From contig CAVAIA010000029.1 in assembly GCA_963588595.1 (NCBI GenBank), positions 1 to 35,814 on the forward strand: a stretch of DNA of 35,814 nt, in the 5' to 3' direction. Positions 17,789 through 25,198 of the stretch are shown here, in pieces. A model generated the notes under the pieces. That model saw nothing but the letters and a program-made list of their open reading frames with translations. It had not been told where the DNA came from and made no database searches. The stretch is from Phoenicibacter sp963588595. Its GTDB lineage: Bacteria; Actinomycetota; Coriobacteriia; Coriobacteriales; Eggerthellaceae. Positions within the stretch are counted from its first letter, which is position 1; every line of letters begins with the position of its first letter. Both the position numbers and the translations under genes were made by a program.

Positions 17789-17974
17789 CTACCAAGATGA
17801 CTTGGTTACTCCTGGCAATTTGCCTTCATTTGCAAGCTTTCTTAAGCAAACACGGCAAAGCCCAAATTTACGAAAATACCCATGAGGTCTTCCGCAACAA
17901 CTGCAGCGGTTATAACCACGAGTTGAAAACTTTGGCTTACGCTTAGCCTTGGCAATCATCGATTTTTTAGCCAT
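17789..17974 (-). CDS. rpsN: 30S ribosomal protein uS14, zinc-binding type Z
   Basis: A 61-residue S14 of the short zinc form. The ribbon ligands are C24 and C27 (CSCC) and C40 and C43 (CRVC), followed by LRKLANEGKLPGVTKSSW. High-GC actinobacteria often carry a second, zinc-free S14 copy elsewhere; none is in this window. It lies between rplE and rpsH. Confidence 0.98.
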   Translation of the reverse strand: MAKKSMIAKAKRKPKFSTRGYNRCSCCGRPHGYFRKFGLCRVCLRKLANEGKLPGVTKSSW

Positions 17975-18043
17975 TAATTCCTTCTTTCTAAATATAAAAT
18001 CTATAACTATTTAAACAGGTCAAACCTGAATAAAACAAATTAA

Positions 18044-18595
18044 CTAGTTCTCCTTAAAAGGAAAACCTAGGGCACTCAATAAAGCAAGAGCACCTTCGTT
18101 ATCACGAGAAGATGTTACAATCGTTATATCCATCCCACGCGTTCTATCAATCTTGTCATAATCAACCTCAGGAAAAATCAATTGCTCAGTGACGCCAAAT
18201 GAGTAATTGCCTCGTCCATCGAAGCTTTTCTTAGACATTCCTCTAAAGTCGCGAATTCTTGGAATTGCAGTTGACACAAGACGATCGTAAAATTCCCACA
18301 TGCGGTCGCCGCGAAGTGTTGCCTTGCATCCAATCGCTTGTCCTTCACGAAGCTTAAAAGAAGCGATAGATTTTTTCGCACGACAAATCATTGGTTGTTG
18401 ACCAGTTATCGTTCTTAAATCCTCAATTGCATGGTCAAGAATTTTATGATCCGAGGTTGCCGCTCCAACGCCCATATTAACAACAATTTTCGTTAACTTT
18501 GGAACTTCATTAATGTTTTTGATGTCGAGATCCTTCTTTAATTGATCGCGAACCTCACTAATATACTTTTCTTTAACTCTTGGCATATTTGCCAT
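18044..18595 (-). CDS. rplE: 50S ribosomal protein uL5
   Basis: uL5 binds 5S rRNA and contacts the P-site tRNA. The 183-residue protein has NEVPKLTKIVVNMGVGAA, the GQQPMICRAKKSIASFKLREG block, RDFRGMSKKSFDGRGNYSFG and the C-terminal MDITIVTSSRDNEGA. AAAGGAGAG precedes the ATG. It is separated from rplX by a 133-base spacer with stem-loops. Confidence 0.98.
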   Translation of the reverse strand: MANMPRVKEKYISEVRDQLKKDLDIKNINEVPKLTKIVVNMGVGAATSDHKILDHAIEDLRTITGQQPMICRAKKSIASFKLREGQAIGCKATLRGDRMWEFYDRLVSTAIPRIRDFRGMSKKSFDGRGNYSFGVTEQLIFPEVDYDKIDRTRGMDITIVTSSRDNEGALALLSALGFPFKEN

Positions 18596-18629
18596 AATAA
18601 AAACTCTCCTTTACCTCTTGGTGGTTTAA

Positions 18630-18680
18630 ACGCATAATTTCTGACTATGCGTCTCTTTTAAATTAATAACTTTAAAAGAG
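18630..18680 (-). other. Tandem stem-loops in the rplX-rplE spacer
   Basis: Two perfect inverted repeats lie back to back. One has 7-bp arms, ACGCATA (18630-18636) and TATGCGT (18646-18652). The other has 10-bp arms, CTCTTTTAAA (18653-18662) and TTTAAAAGAG (18671-18680), with an 8-base loop. A weaker 5-bp stem lies at 18698-18711. No coding capacity is visible. In E. coli S8 binds mRNA near the rplE start to regulate this operon, so a regulatory or processing role is plausible but unproven. Confidence 0.6.
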
Positions 18681-18728
18681 CCAATCTAATATTTTATAAC
18701 AAAAAGTTGTTTTACTATAAAAAAGCCT

Positions 18729-19094
18729 TTAATCAATATCTTTTCCGCATTTTTTGCAAACACGAATTTTTTTACCGGACTCATCCCTTCTTCTTGCAGC
18801 TCTTGTTGTTTGAGAGCAAGATGGGCAAATTAAAGCAACATTAGAAACTTGAATAGGAGCTTCAACAGTTTGAATTCCCCCACTTGGGTTTGTCCTGGTT
18901 GGACGTGACGTCTTTCTGACTTGGTTTATGCCCTCGACAACAACTTTGTTTTGAGCAGGGATAGTTCTTAAAACCTTGCCAGTCTTCCCCTTATCCTTGC
19001 CAGTTAAAATTTTAACTTGGTCATCAGTCTTTATTGGAAGAACTCTAAACTTCTTTGCTTTACCACGTGCGTTTGTGCCAAATTTTACCGCCAT
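18729..19094 (-). CDS. rplX: 50S ribosomal protein uL24, zinc-ribbon form
   Basis: uL24 nucleates 50S assembly. The 121-residue protein has the KOW motif (DQVKILTGKDKGKTGKVL) and a C-terminal extension with C90 and C93 (CPSC) and C113 and C116 (CKKC), an expected zinc ribbon seen in several bacterial L24 families. Usual length is about 100-110. It sits between rplN and rplE. Confidence 0.98.
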   Translation of the reverse strand: MAVKFGTNARGKAKKFRVLPIKTDDQVKILTGKDKGKTGKVLRTIPAQNKVVVEGINQVRKTSRPTRTNPSGGIQTVEAPIQVSNVALICPSCSQTTRAARRRDESGKKIRVCKKCGKDID

Positions 19095-19117
19095 TTGTCT
19101 TATCCTTCCTTGCTTAT

Positions 19118-19486
19118 TTAGAGGGTTTCAGGTGCTAGAGAAACTATTCTCATGTATTTCTTATCACGAAGTTCTCTTGCAACTGGTCCAAAAATACGGG
19201 TTCCACGAGGAGTTCCATCAGCATTGATCAAAACGCATGCATTTTGATCAAAACTAATATAGCTGCCATCATCGCGATGAACTTGCTTTTTTGTTCGAAC
19301 GATAACGCAACGAACAACCTCGCCTTTTTTAACAGCACCATTAGGAATTGCTTCTTTAACGCTACAAATGATAACGTCTCCGATGCCTGCGTATCTGCGC
19401 TTAGATCCGCCTAAAACTTTGATGCATTGCACCTTGCGAGCGCCAGAGTTATCTGCCACTTGCAACATTGTTTGCATTTGTATCAT
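19118..19486 (-). CDS. rplN: 50S ribosomal protein uL14
   Basis: uL14 forms an inter-subunit bridge and is the docking site of silencing factor RsfS. The 122-residue protein starts MIQMQTMLQVADNSGARK and contains CIKVLGGSKRRYAGIGD and the C-terminal RELRDKKYMRIVSLAPETL. Length is exactly the family norm. Confidence 0.98.
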   Translation of the reverse strand: MIQMQTMLQVADNSGARKVQCIKVLGGSKRRYAGIGDVIICSVKEAIPNGAVKKGEVVRCVIVRTKKQVHRDDGSYISFDQNACVLINADGTPRGTRIFGPVARELRDKKYMRIVSLAPETL

Positions 19487-19547
19487 TTCTATCTATCCTC
19501 TTCGTTAAATTTCTAAAAACTTATTACCAAAAGCGACGTAAACGCAA

Positions 19548-19820
19548 CTACTTCGCCTTCTCGACAATGTTTAAAAGCCTCCAACGTTTTTTCTTTGAAA
19601 GAGGTCTGGTCTCTGCAATTCTGACGCGATCGCCAACACCCGCTTCATTATTTTCATCATGAGCATGATACTTCTTTGTTGAAGTCATCATCTTTCCATA
19701 AACTGGATGTGGCTTATCGCTTTTAACTGCAACTACAATCGTTTTATCACATGCACTACTAACAACAGTGCCTTGACGCACCTTTCGGTGGTTTCTGATA
19801 GTTTTAACTTCGTTTGCCAT
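19548..19820 (-). CDS. rpsQ: 30S ribosomal protein uS17
   Basis: A 90-residue primary 16S rRNA-binding protein with the OB-fold segments RKVRQGTVVSSACDKTIVV and YHAHDENNEAGVGDRVRIAETRPLSK in two parts. I chose ATG at 19820 because AGGGGGTGG lies about 7 bases before it. An in-frame GTG at 19832 is part of that ribosome-binding site. The site overlaps the rpmC stop codon, so the two genes are tightly coupled. Confidence 0.97.
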   Translation of the reverse strand: MANEVKTIRNHRKVRQGTVVSSACDKTIVVAVKSDKPHPVYGKMMTSTKKYHAHDENNEAGVGDRVRIAETRPLSKKKRWRLLNIVEKAK

Positions 19821-19835
19821 AAATAATCCCACCCC

Positions 19836-20033
19836 CTATCGTGCGCTAATCTCTCTAGCTCTCATCTCGGTTAAGATGCGAGCGATGTCTTTTTTAACTT
19901 GACTTGAACGAGCTGTGTTATCTAATTGGCTAGTTGCCATTTGAAAACGCAAATTAAAAAGCTCAGTTCTATTCTCGGCAAGCTTGGCCTTTAAATCCTC
20001 TGAAGTCAATTCTTTAATTTCACTAGGTTTCAT
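19836..20033 (-). CDS. rpmC: 50S ribosomal protein uL29
   Basis: A 65-residue two-helix protein at the polypeptide exit tunnel, near the trigger factor and SRP binding site. It starts MKPSEIKELTSEDLKAKLAE and has the signature LFNLRFQMATSQLDN. It directly follows the rplP stop, with GGAGG for translation inside the end of rplP. Confidence 0.97.
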   Translation of the reverse strand: MKPSEIKELTSEDLKAKLAENRTELFNLRFQMATSQLDNTARSSQVKKDIARILTEMRAREISAR

Positions 20034-20471
20034 TTAGGCCTCCTTTCCTGCAAGGTTGTCAGCCGAATTAGATGAAACAATCTTACACTTAACAGGTAAC
20101 TTCATTGCAGCTAAGCGAAGAGCCTCTTTCGCGGTTTGTTCATCTACTCCATCAACCTCAAACATAATCCTGCCAGGTTTAACAACAGCAACCCAATATT
20201 CTGGCGCACCTTTACCTTTACCCATACGAGTTTCAGCAGGTTTCTTAGAAACAGGCTTATCAGGAAAGATAGTGATCCAAACTCGTCCACCACGTTTCAT
20301 GTGACGAGTCATAGCAATACGAGCCGCCTCAATTTGTCTGTTTGTTATCCAGTGGCGCTCTTTTGTGGCAAGACCAAAAGTGCCGAAACTAAGAGTTGTG
20401 CCTCCCTTAGCGTTGCCCCTCATGGAGCCACGTTGCACCTTTCTGTGCTTAACGCGTCTTGGCATTAACAT
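20034..20471 (-). CDS. rplP: 50S ribosomal protein uL16
   Basis: uL16 positions aminoacyl-tRNA in the A site and is added late in 50S assembly. The 145-residue protein starts MLMPRRVKHRKVQRG and contains RVWITIFPDKPVSKKPAETR, MGKGKGAPEYWVAVVKPG and MFEVDG. The start overlaps the last base of rpsC (TAATG), with GGAGG 8 bases upstream inside rpsC. Confidence 0.98.
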   Translation of the reverse strand: MLMPRRVKHRKVQRGSMRGNAKGGTTLSFGTFGLATKERHWITNRQIEAARIAMTRHMKRGGRVWITIFPDKPVSKKPAETRMGKGKGAPEYWVAVVKPGRIMFEVDGVDEQTAKEALRLAAMKLPVKCKIVSSNSADNLAGKEA

Positions 20472-21199
20472 TATTTCTGCCTCCGATCTGTGTTAGCGCG
20501 TCCGCGTCTATTATTATTACGATTTCTATTACCTCTTCCTGACCCCTCTAGTGCTGGATCAGAAAATTTTTGACCAGGCAAAACATCACCATGATAAACC
20601 CAAACTTGAACTCCAATAGCACCCATTTGTGTGTTAGCTGTGCTAAAACCATAATCAATCTTTGCACGCAATGTTTGTAGTGGGACTCTGCCTTCACGAT
20701 ACCACTCGCGCCTGCTCATCTCCGCTCCTCCAAGTCTGCCGCTGCATTGAATTCTTATTCCTTCAGCACCAGAATTCCTTGCAGATTGAACAGCCTTTCT
20801 CATAGCACGTCTGAAAGCAACACGACCTTCAAGTTGAGAAGCAATCGATTGCGAAATCAAGTTAGCGTCTATCTCTGGTCTTCTAATTTCAAGAACATCG
20901 ACATTAATTTTGCCATTCGCTATTTTTTGCAACTTTTTCCTTAGAATCTCAATATCAGCGCCTTTTTTGCCGATGATAACGCCTGGGCGAGCAGTAGTGA
21001 TTGTTACTTTAATGTCTTCGCCCGTTCTTTCAATTTCGACTTTTGACACTGCTGCGTCTTTTAAGTCTTTTTCAATAAACTTTCTTATTTTTAGATCATT
21101 CTCAAGATTCGTTGCATAATCTTTTCCTGCATACCAACGGCTTTTCCAATTCTCCGTTATTCCAAGGCGAAACCCAATTGGGCATACTTTTTGACCCAT
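20471..21199 (-). CDS. rpsC: 30S ribosomal protein uS3
   Basis: uS3 lines the mRNA entry tunnel and helps unwind mRNA. The 242-residue protein starts MGQKVCPIGFRLGITENWKS, has a KH type II domain with GVIIGKKGADIE, and the C-terminal GRLGGAEMSRREWYREGRVP signature. A short basic Asn/Arg-rich tail ends the protein. It lies 5 bases after rplV. Confidence 0.98.
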   Translation of the reverse strand: MGQKVCPIGFRLGITENWKSRWYAGKDYATNLENDLKIRKFIEKDLKDAAVSKVEIERTGEDIKVTITTARPGVIIGKKGADIEILRKKLQKIANGKINVDVLEIRRPEIDANLISQSIASQLEGRVAFRRAMRKAVQSARNSGAEGIRIQCSGRLGGAEMSRREWYREGRVPLQTLRAKIDYGFSTANTQMGAIGVQVWVYHGDVLPGQKFSDPALEGSGRGNRNRNNNRRGRANTDRRQK

Positions 21200-21204
21200 G
21201 ACTC

Positions 21205-21576
21205 TTATGCCTCCTTGCCACTTGCGACTGTAATTTTAATGTGTGATGTGCGCTTATTGATTCGACTAGCACTTCCTTTAGCTCTTGGACGAATTCTTTT
21301 AAGCGTTGGACCTTCATCAGCCACTGCCTCAACAATCACAAGCGAACTTTCCGCCAAATTGTTGTTATTAACTGCATTTGCAACTGCACTATTAAGAGTT
21401 TTTAAAACTGTTTCTGAAACTGCACGTTCACAAAAAGTTAAAATCTCTCTAGCTTCTGTTACGCCTTTGCCCCTAACTAAATCAAGAACAATTCTAGATT
21501 TTCTAGGTGAAACTCTAACGAATTTAGAAATCGCTGTTGCTTGCATTGGGTTAGGTGTTCTTTTAGTTTTGCTCAT
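21205..21576 (-). CDS. rplV: 50S ribosomal protein uL22
   Basis: uL22 has a beta hairpin that lines the exit tunnel. The 123-residue protein has KFVRVSPRKSRIVLDLVRGK, the middle NSAVANAVNNNNL, and the C-terminal PTLKRIRPRAKGSASRINKR that carries the hairpin and signature. It sits between rpsS and rpsC. Confidence 0.98.
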   Translation of the reverse strand: MSKTKRTPNPMQATAISKFVRVSPRKSRIVLDLVRGKGVTEAREILTFCERAVSETVLKTLNSAVANAVNNNNLAESSLVIVEAVADEGPTLKRIRPRAKGSASRINKRTSHIKITVASGKEA

Positions 21577-21595
21577 ATCTTCTCACCTCTCACCC

Positions 21596-21865
21596 TTATT
21601 TACCTTTATCTGCAGAGTGTGCACGGAAAGTGCGAGTTGGAGCAAACTCACCAAGTTTGTGGCCAACCATCGACTCTGTAATGTAGACTGGAACGTGTTT
21701 GCGCCCATCATGCACAGCAATTGTGTGACCAACCATCTCTGGGAAGATGGTGGATGAGCGTGACCAAGTTTTAATAACTTGTTTGTCATTTTCGCTGTTC
21801 ATCTTTTGGATTCTGTCCAAAAGACGCATCTCAACGAAAGGACCTTTCTTTAAACTTCTGCTCAA
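21596..21865 (-). CDS. rpsS: 30S ribosomal protein uS19
   Basis: An 89-residue protein of the 30S head, starting MSRSLKKGPFVEMRLLDRI and containing SRSSTIFPEMVGHTIAVHDG and HKLGEFAPTRTFRAH. uS19 is also the binding partner of RimM, which is encoded in this same window. AAGGAG lies upstream of the start. It follows rplB by 37 bases. Confidence 0.98.
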   Translation of the reverse strand: MSRSLKKGPFVEMRLLDRIQKMNSENDKQVIKTWSRSSTIFPEMVGHTIAVHDGRKHVPVYITESMVGHKLGEFAPTRTFRAHSADKGK

Positions 21866-21902
21866 AATTTTCTCCTTATAATCTGTTAGTCAAAAGACTA
21901 AA

Positions 21903-22733
21903 TTAACCCCTACGTCTGCGGATAATTAGCTTACTTGAAGCTTTCTTCTTGTTTCTGGTTCTGTGACCCTTGGCAGGTTGTCCCCAAGGTGAAACTGGAT
22001 GGCGACCAGCACTCTTATTCTTTCCTTCACCACCACCATGTGGGTGATCAACAGGATTCATAACAGTACCTCTGACAGTTGGACGAATTCCCATCCAACG
22101 ATTTCTGCCAGCCTTGCCGATCTTTATATTAGAATGCTCGGCGTTGCCAACAACACCAATTGTTGCCCTGCATGTCAAAAGAACTCTTCTCATCTCACTT
22201 GAAGGCATTCTAAGGATCGCATATTTTCCTTCTTTGCCCATCAATTGGATTGAAGTTCCAGCGCTTCTTGCCATGCTTGCACCCTTGCCAGGTTGAAGTT
22301 CAACGCAATGAACAAGCGTTCCAACAGGAATGTTTTCTAATGGCAAAGCATTTCCAGGTTTGATGTCTGCTTCTTTGCCGCTTTCCACCATATCTCCAAC
22401 ATTTAAACCTTCAGGAGCAATGATATATCGCTTTTCACCATCAACATAATTTAAAAGAGCAATTCTTGATGTGCGATTTGGATCATACTCAATTGACGCA
22501 ACGCGAGCTGGAACTTTATCCTTATCACGTTTAAAGTCAATTATTCTATATCTAGCATGATTCCCACCGCCCTTATGACGGCAAGTGATCCTTCCATAAC
22601 AATTTCTTCCAGCCTTTTTTGGTTTTTTTGCTAACAAAGATTTCTCAGGCTTTGAAGTTGTTATGTCTTCAAAGTCAGAAACCATTTGAAAGCGCCTGCC
22701 AGGGCTGGTTGGCTTGTAGTTTCTAATTCCCAA
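21903..22733 (-). CDS. rplB: 50S ribosomal protein uL2, first gene of the cluster
   Basis: uL2 is needed for subunit association and peptidyl-transferase function. The 276-residue protein starts MGIRNYKPTSPGRR and has the signature VMNPVDHPHGGGEGK near the C-terminus; length is normal. The start codon is TTG with only a weak purine-rich stretch (GTGAG) 8 bases upstream, which is poor for such an abundant protein. In nearly all bacteria rpsJ-rplC-rplD-rplW precede it. Here nothing coding lies between it and the divergent NlpC/P60 gene, so rplB starts the transcript, behind a structured leader of about 175 bases. Confidence 0.97.
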   Translation of the reverse strand: MGIRNYKPTSPGRRFQMVSDFEDITTSKPEKSLLAKKPKKAGRNCYGRITCRHKGGGNHARYRIIDFKRDKDKVPARVASIEYDPNRTSRIALLNYVDGEKRYIIAPEGLNVGDMVESGKEADIKPGNALPLENIPVGTLVHCVELQPGKGASMARSAGTSIQLMGKEGKYAILRMPSSEMRRVLLTCRATIGVVGNAEHSNIKIGKAGRNRWMGIRPTVRGTVMNPVDHPHGGGEGKNKSAGRHPVSPWGQPAKGHRTRNKKKASSKLIIRRRRG

Positions 22734-22909
22734 CTTAAATTCTCACTTTCTTTATCTTGGCGACATATCACTCAATTTAAAATGATATATTCGCCCCTCT
22801 TAAAATTTACATTGATCTCGCGATGGCCAAGAAGATGAAAAAAGAGGCTTTTCACCTCGACTCCGCTAATCAACGCATCCGGGTGTGTCTATCTTGTGAA
22901 CACACGCGA
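22734..22909 (-). promoter_or_regulatory. Structured 5' leader of the rplB operon
   Basis: The leader contains three structures on the minus strand. The first has 6-bp arms GTGTGT/ACACAC (22883-22888 and 22900-22905). The second is GAGG/CCTC (22858-22855 and 22847-22844) followed by six Ts (22843-22838), which resembles a small intrinsic terminator. The same GAGGTGAAAA can instead pair with TTTTCATCTTC just downstream, about 10 bp with one bulge, which would sequester the T run. The third is a long stem (22759-22770 with 22783-22795, one mismatch and one bulge) ending 25 bases before the TTG start. I find no rplW remnant. A regulatory role is inference. Confidence 0.6.
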
Positions 22910-22915
22910 AGCTTA

Positions 22916-22924
22916 ATGATATCA
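22916..22924 (-). promoter_or_regulatory. Extended -10 promoter for rplB operon
   Basis: On the minus strand TGATATCAT (22924-22916) is an extended -10 element (TGnTATAAT type). No good -35 is seen at the standard distance. The implied transcription start near 22909 gives a leader of about 175 bases. Confidence 0.5.
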
Positions 22925-22952
22925 CAAAATGAAAAGCAAAATTGAAAAAATT

Positions 22953-22969
22953 ATTGAAAACATTTCAAT
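22953..22969. promoter_or_regulatory. Operator-like inverted repeat between rplB and the NlpC gene
   Basis: ATTGAAA-ACA-TTTCAAT is a perfect inverted repeat with 7-bp arms and a 3-bp spacer. A further ATTGAAA half-site lies at 22941-22947, 12 bases from the first. It sits between the two divergent -10 elements, a typical place for a repressor or activator site. The binding protein is unknown. Confidence 0.4.
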
Positions 22970-22978
22970 GCATTATTT

Positions 22979-22986
22979 GATATAGT
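22979..22986 (+). promoter_or_regulatory. Extended -10 promoter of a leaderless NlpC/P60 mRNA
   Basis: TGATATAGT has its -10 hexamer TATAGT at 22981-22986. Six bases separate it from the ATG at 22993, so transcription should begin at or next to the start codon. No ribosome-binding site is possible in such a transcript. Confidence 0.55.
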
Positions 22987-22992
22987 AATCAA

Positions 22993-24105
22993 ATGCAAAT
23001 TTTTCACAAATCAACAAATACCATTATAAAAAAACTATTACTTTTATTGATACTTGCCCTTGCAATGTCGCTAATATATGTGCAAGACTCTCACGCACTA
23101 GAAAATGTTTCTGAATGCGTAAATCCAAAACATTATGACGTTGAACGAGCTAGCGACATCAAAGACAAACAACACAATGGAGAAAAAAGAGAAGATTGCT
23201 ACTCGAAAGCTGAAAGAGACGAGGCTGTAAAAGATCAATATAATAAATGGCTCGAATCCGTTAAGAAAGCAAACGAAACTTACACTCAAAAATATAACGC
23301 CTACGCCTCAGCTCTTAAGCAAAGAGTTAGTGCGTCTCAAGAAATAGAAGCTCAAAATGCACTAATAGAAGAAAAACAACAAAAACTAAATAAAGCTGTC
23401 GCCTATGCTTATAAACAAAATTATTCTGGGAGTTTGATAGCAAAGCTTCTTTTAAGTGAAAATTTTGAAGAAACATTGGTTCTTAAAAAGTACTTAGACT
23501 CAACCCTAAATTATATGGTTCAAGTCTCTGAGGAATTAAAGGCAGAAAAAGCAAAATTGGAAGAGAAGTTGAATCAAATTAACGACAATATTGCAAATGC
23601 GAAGGAACAATTGATAGAGGCCGCATCTAAAATTAATGATGGAATCCCTGAAACAACCCAAGAGCTAAGAGATTATATAGATGCTAACTCGACACAAGAT
23701 TTTAAGAGTGGCAGAGAGTTAGTTAGTAAAGATCTTAGCGATGATTGGGTAATAGATGTTGCCCTATTCTACGTTGGAACTCCATATGTTTGGGGAGGAA
23801 AAGACGAAAAAGGCGCAGATTGCTCAGGTTTTACATCACTTGTCTATAGCAAGGCTCTAAATATTGACATTGGAAAGAACACTTCAAGTCAATATGCAAA
23901 ATTGGAGCATGTTGACAAAAATGACTTAACACGTTGCGACGTCCTTTTTATGGAAAACAAAAGTGATGCAAGTCAAGAGCACGTCGGGATATTTTTAAAC
24001 GACGACACCTACATCCATTCGTCCGGAACAGGAACTCTATCGCGCGTTGACACAGGAATTGATTATTTTACTTGCGGTCTACGTGTAAATGAGAATCAAG
24101 AATAA
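22993..24105 (+). CDS. Secreted coiled-coil NlpC/P60 peptidoglycan hydrolase
   Basis: The 370-residue protein has an N-terminal signal sequence (basic residues 11-14, hydrophobic 15-30, likely cleavage after SHA at 35), a coiled-coil region (about 75-215), and a C-terminal NlpC/P60 domain (about 250-365). The catalytic triad is visible: C277 (GADCSGF), H330 (EHVGIF) and H342 (YIHSSG). Proteins of this layout, such as RipA, cut stem peptides of peptidoglycan during daughter-cell separation; the coiled coil usually autoinhibits or recruits a partner. A role in division or wall turnover is inference. It is transcribed divergently from rplB and ends 5 bases from the convergent TrkA gene. Confidence 0.93.
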   Translation: MQIFHKSTNTIIKKLLLLLILALAMSLIYVQDSHALENVSECVNPKHYDVERASDIKDKQHNGEKREDCYSKAERDEAVKDQYNKWLESVKKANETYTQKYNAYASALKQRVSASQEIEAQNALIEEKQQKLNKAVAYAYKQNYSGSLIAKLLLSENFEETLVLKKYLDSTLNYMVQVSEELKAEKAKLEEKLNQINDNIANAKEQLIEAASKINDGIPETTQELRDYIDANSTQDFKSGRELVSKDLSDDWVIDVALFYVGTPYVWGGKDEKGADCSGFTSLVYSKALNIDIGKNTSSQYAKLEHVDKNDLTRCDVLFMENKSDASQEHVGIFLNDDTYIHSSGTGTLSRVDTGIDYFTCGLRVNENQE

Positions 24106-24110
24106 ATCAA

Positions 24111-24788
24111 TTAAAGATGACTAAAAACGAGTCTTAATTCTGGAATTTTCTCTCTATCGGAGACAACAATAACTTGATCTCCTGGATACATCATCACGTC
24201 TGAATCCTCGTCTGGAACATCAGGTTCCCCATCTTTTTCAATTGCAACTATTCTGCAACCTTGAGGAAGTTCGATGTCGCTTAGAAGAATACCTGCCCCC
24301 TCTTCATTTCTTTTTTTATGAGGAATCGAGTATTCGCTTAAAATTACATCACCATGAGTCAAAGATGAAGTTATCGAAACGCTGCCGTAAAGCGCTTCTT
24401 CCAAAATAATTGACCCAATCAAATTTGTTGAAGAGACACACTCTATACCAACCTCTTTAAAGATCCTTAAATTTCTAGGACTGTTAACGCGAGCAACGAC
24501 TCTTGGAACGTCAAACAAGCTGTCTGCCAACTCACAGCAAACTAGATTCGTCTCATCTTGACCTGTGCTTGCAACGAAGACATCAGCATTTTCAACGCCA
24601 GCATCGACTAAAATTCTACTTTCACAACAATCGCCGCAAATGACTAGAAACCTGCTGTTATACATCTCGCTAATTAATTGACATAAACTATCGTCTTTTT
24701 CAATAATTGCAACCTCATTGCCATTATCAATGCACGTTGATGCAAGGTATGAACCTATTTTTCCGCCTCCTGCAATAACTATATACAT
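24111..24788 (-). CDS. TrkA-type potassium channel regulator (RCK N and C domains)
   Basis: The 225-residue protein has a Rossmann fold at the N-terminus (IAGGGKIGSYLA, glycine motif 7-12, acidic E after the second strand) and a C-terminal RCK_C domain (about 145-225, ending with YPGDQVIVVSDREKIPELR). Such proteins gate Trk/Ktr potassium transporters in response to nucleotides. The ATG at 24788 is preferred over an upstream TTG (24839) because GAAGG lies 10 bases before it. It overlaps the preceding TrkA-like gene by 10 bases. No membrane subunit (TrkH/KtrB) is present in the window. Confidence 0.88.
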   Translation of the reverse strand: MYIVIAGGGKIGSYLASTCIDNGNEVAIIEKDDSLCQLISEMYNSRFLVICGDCCESRILVDAGVENADVFVASTGQDETNLVCCELADSLFDVPRVVARVNSPRNLRIFKEVGIECVSSTNLIGSIILEEALYGSVSITSSLTHGDVILSEYSIPHKKRNEEGAGILLSDIELPQGCRIVAIEKDGEPDVPDEDSDVMMYPGDQVIVVSDREKIPELRLVFSHL

Positions 24789-25189
24789 GGACGATCGACC
24801 TTCTTGATTATTGCTTTTGCTATTAACGTTGTTCCGCAAATATACTCAATACCAAGTTCTTCATAGACCTCCAACCTTGTTGGATTATAAAGTCTTGCTA
24901 TAACACGATCCACACCGCATAACCTTTTTGCAACTTCGCAAGCCATCAAGTTAACGTTATCACTTTGAGTGCAAGCAACTAAAACATCGCAATCTTCTAT
25001 TCCTGCTTTTTCCAATGTTTCGACATCAAAACCGATGCCTAAGATGGTAACGCCATTAAAATCGTTGCCTAGAAGATCAAATGAAGAAGGGTCTTTGTCA
25101 ATAACTGCAACGTTGTGACCTGAAAGAGACAGCCCATCTGCCAATTGGCTGCCAACTCTTCCGCACCCTATTACTATAATGTTGCCCAT
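24779..25189 (-). CDS. TrkA N-domain-only protein
   Basis: The 136-residue protein consists of one RCK_N Rossmann domain: IIVIGCGRVGSQLA with glycine motif GCGRVG (8-13) and D at the end of the second strand. It stops at about the end of the domain, so the usual RCK_C domain is missing. It is followed at once by a complete TrkA-type protein, so the two probably form a mixed complex. Actinobacteria often carry tandem TrkA genes (CeoB/CeoC); in those I expect both to be full length. A perfect TATAAT lies 9 bases before the ATG with no ribosome-binding site, suggesting a leaderless or nearly leaderless mRNA. Confidence 0.85.
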   Translation of the reverse strand: MGNIIVIGCGRVGSQLADGLSLSGHNVAVIDKDPSSFDLLGNDFNGVTILGIGFDVETLEKAGIEDCDVLVACTQSDNVNLMACEVAKRLCGVDRVIARLYNPTRLEVYEELGIEYICGTTLIAKAIIKKVDRPCI

Positions 25190-25198
25190 AATTGACTA

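Noticed and set aside
21191..21757. Plus-strand open frame of 188 codons
   Set aside because: It is antisense to rplV and rpsS, which are certain.
22740..22909. Remnant of rplW upstream of rplB
   Set aside because: No frame of the reverse strand resembles the uL23 C-terminus; the sequence is better explained as a structured leader.
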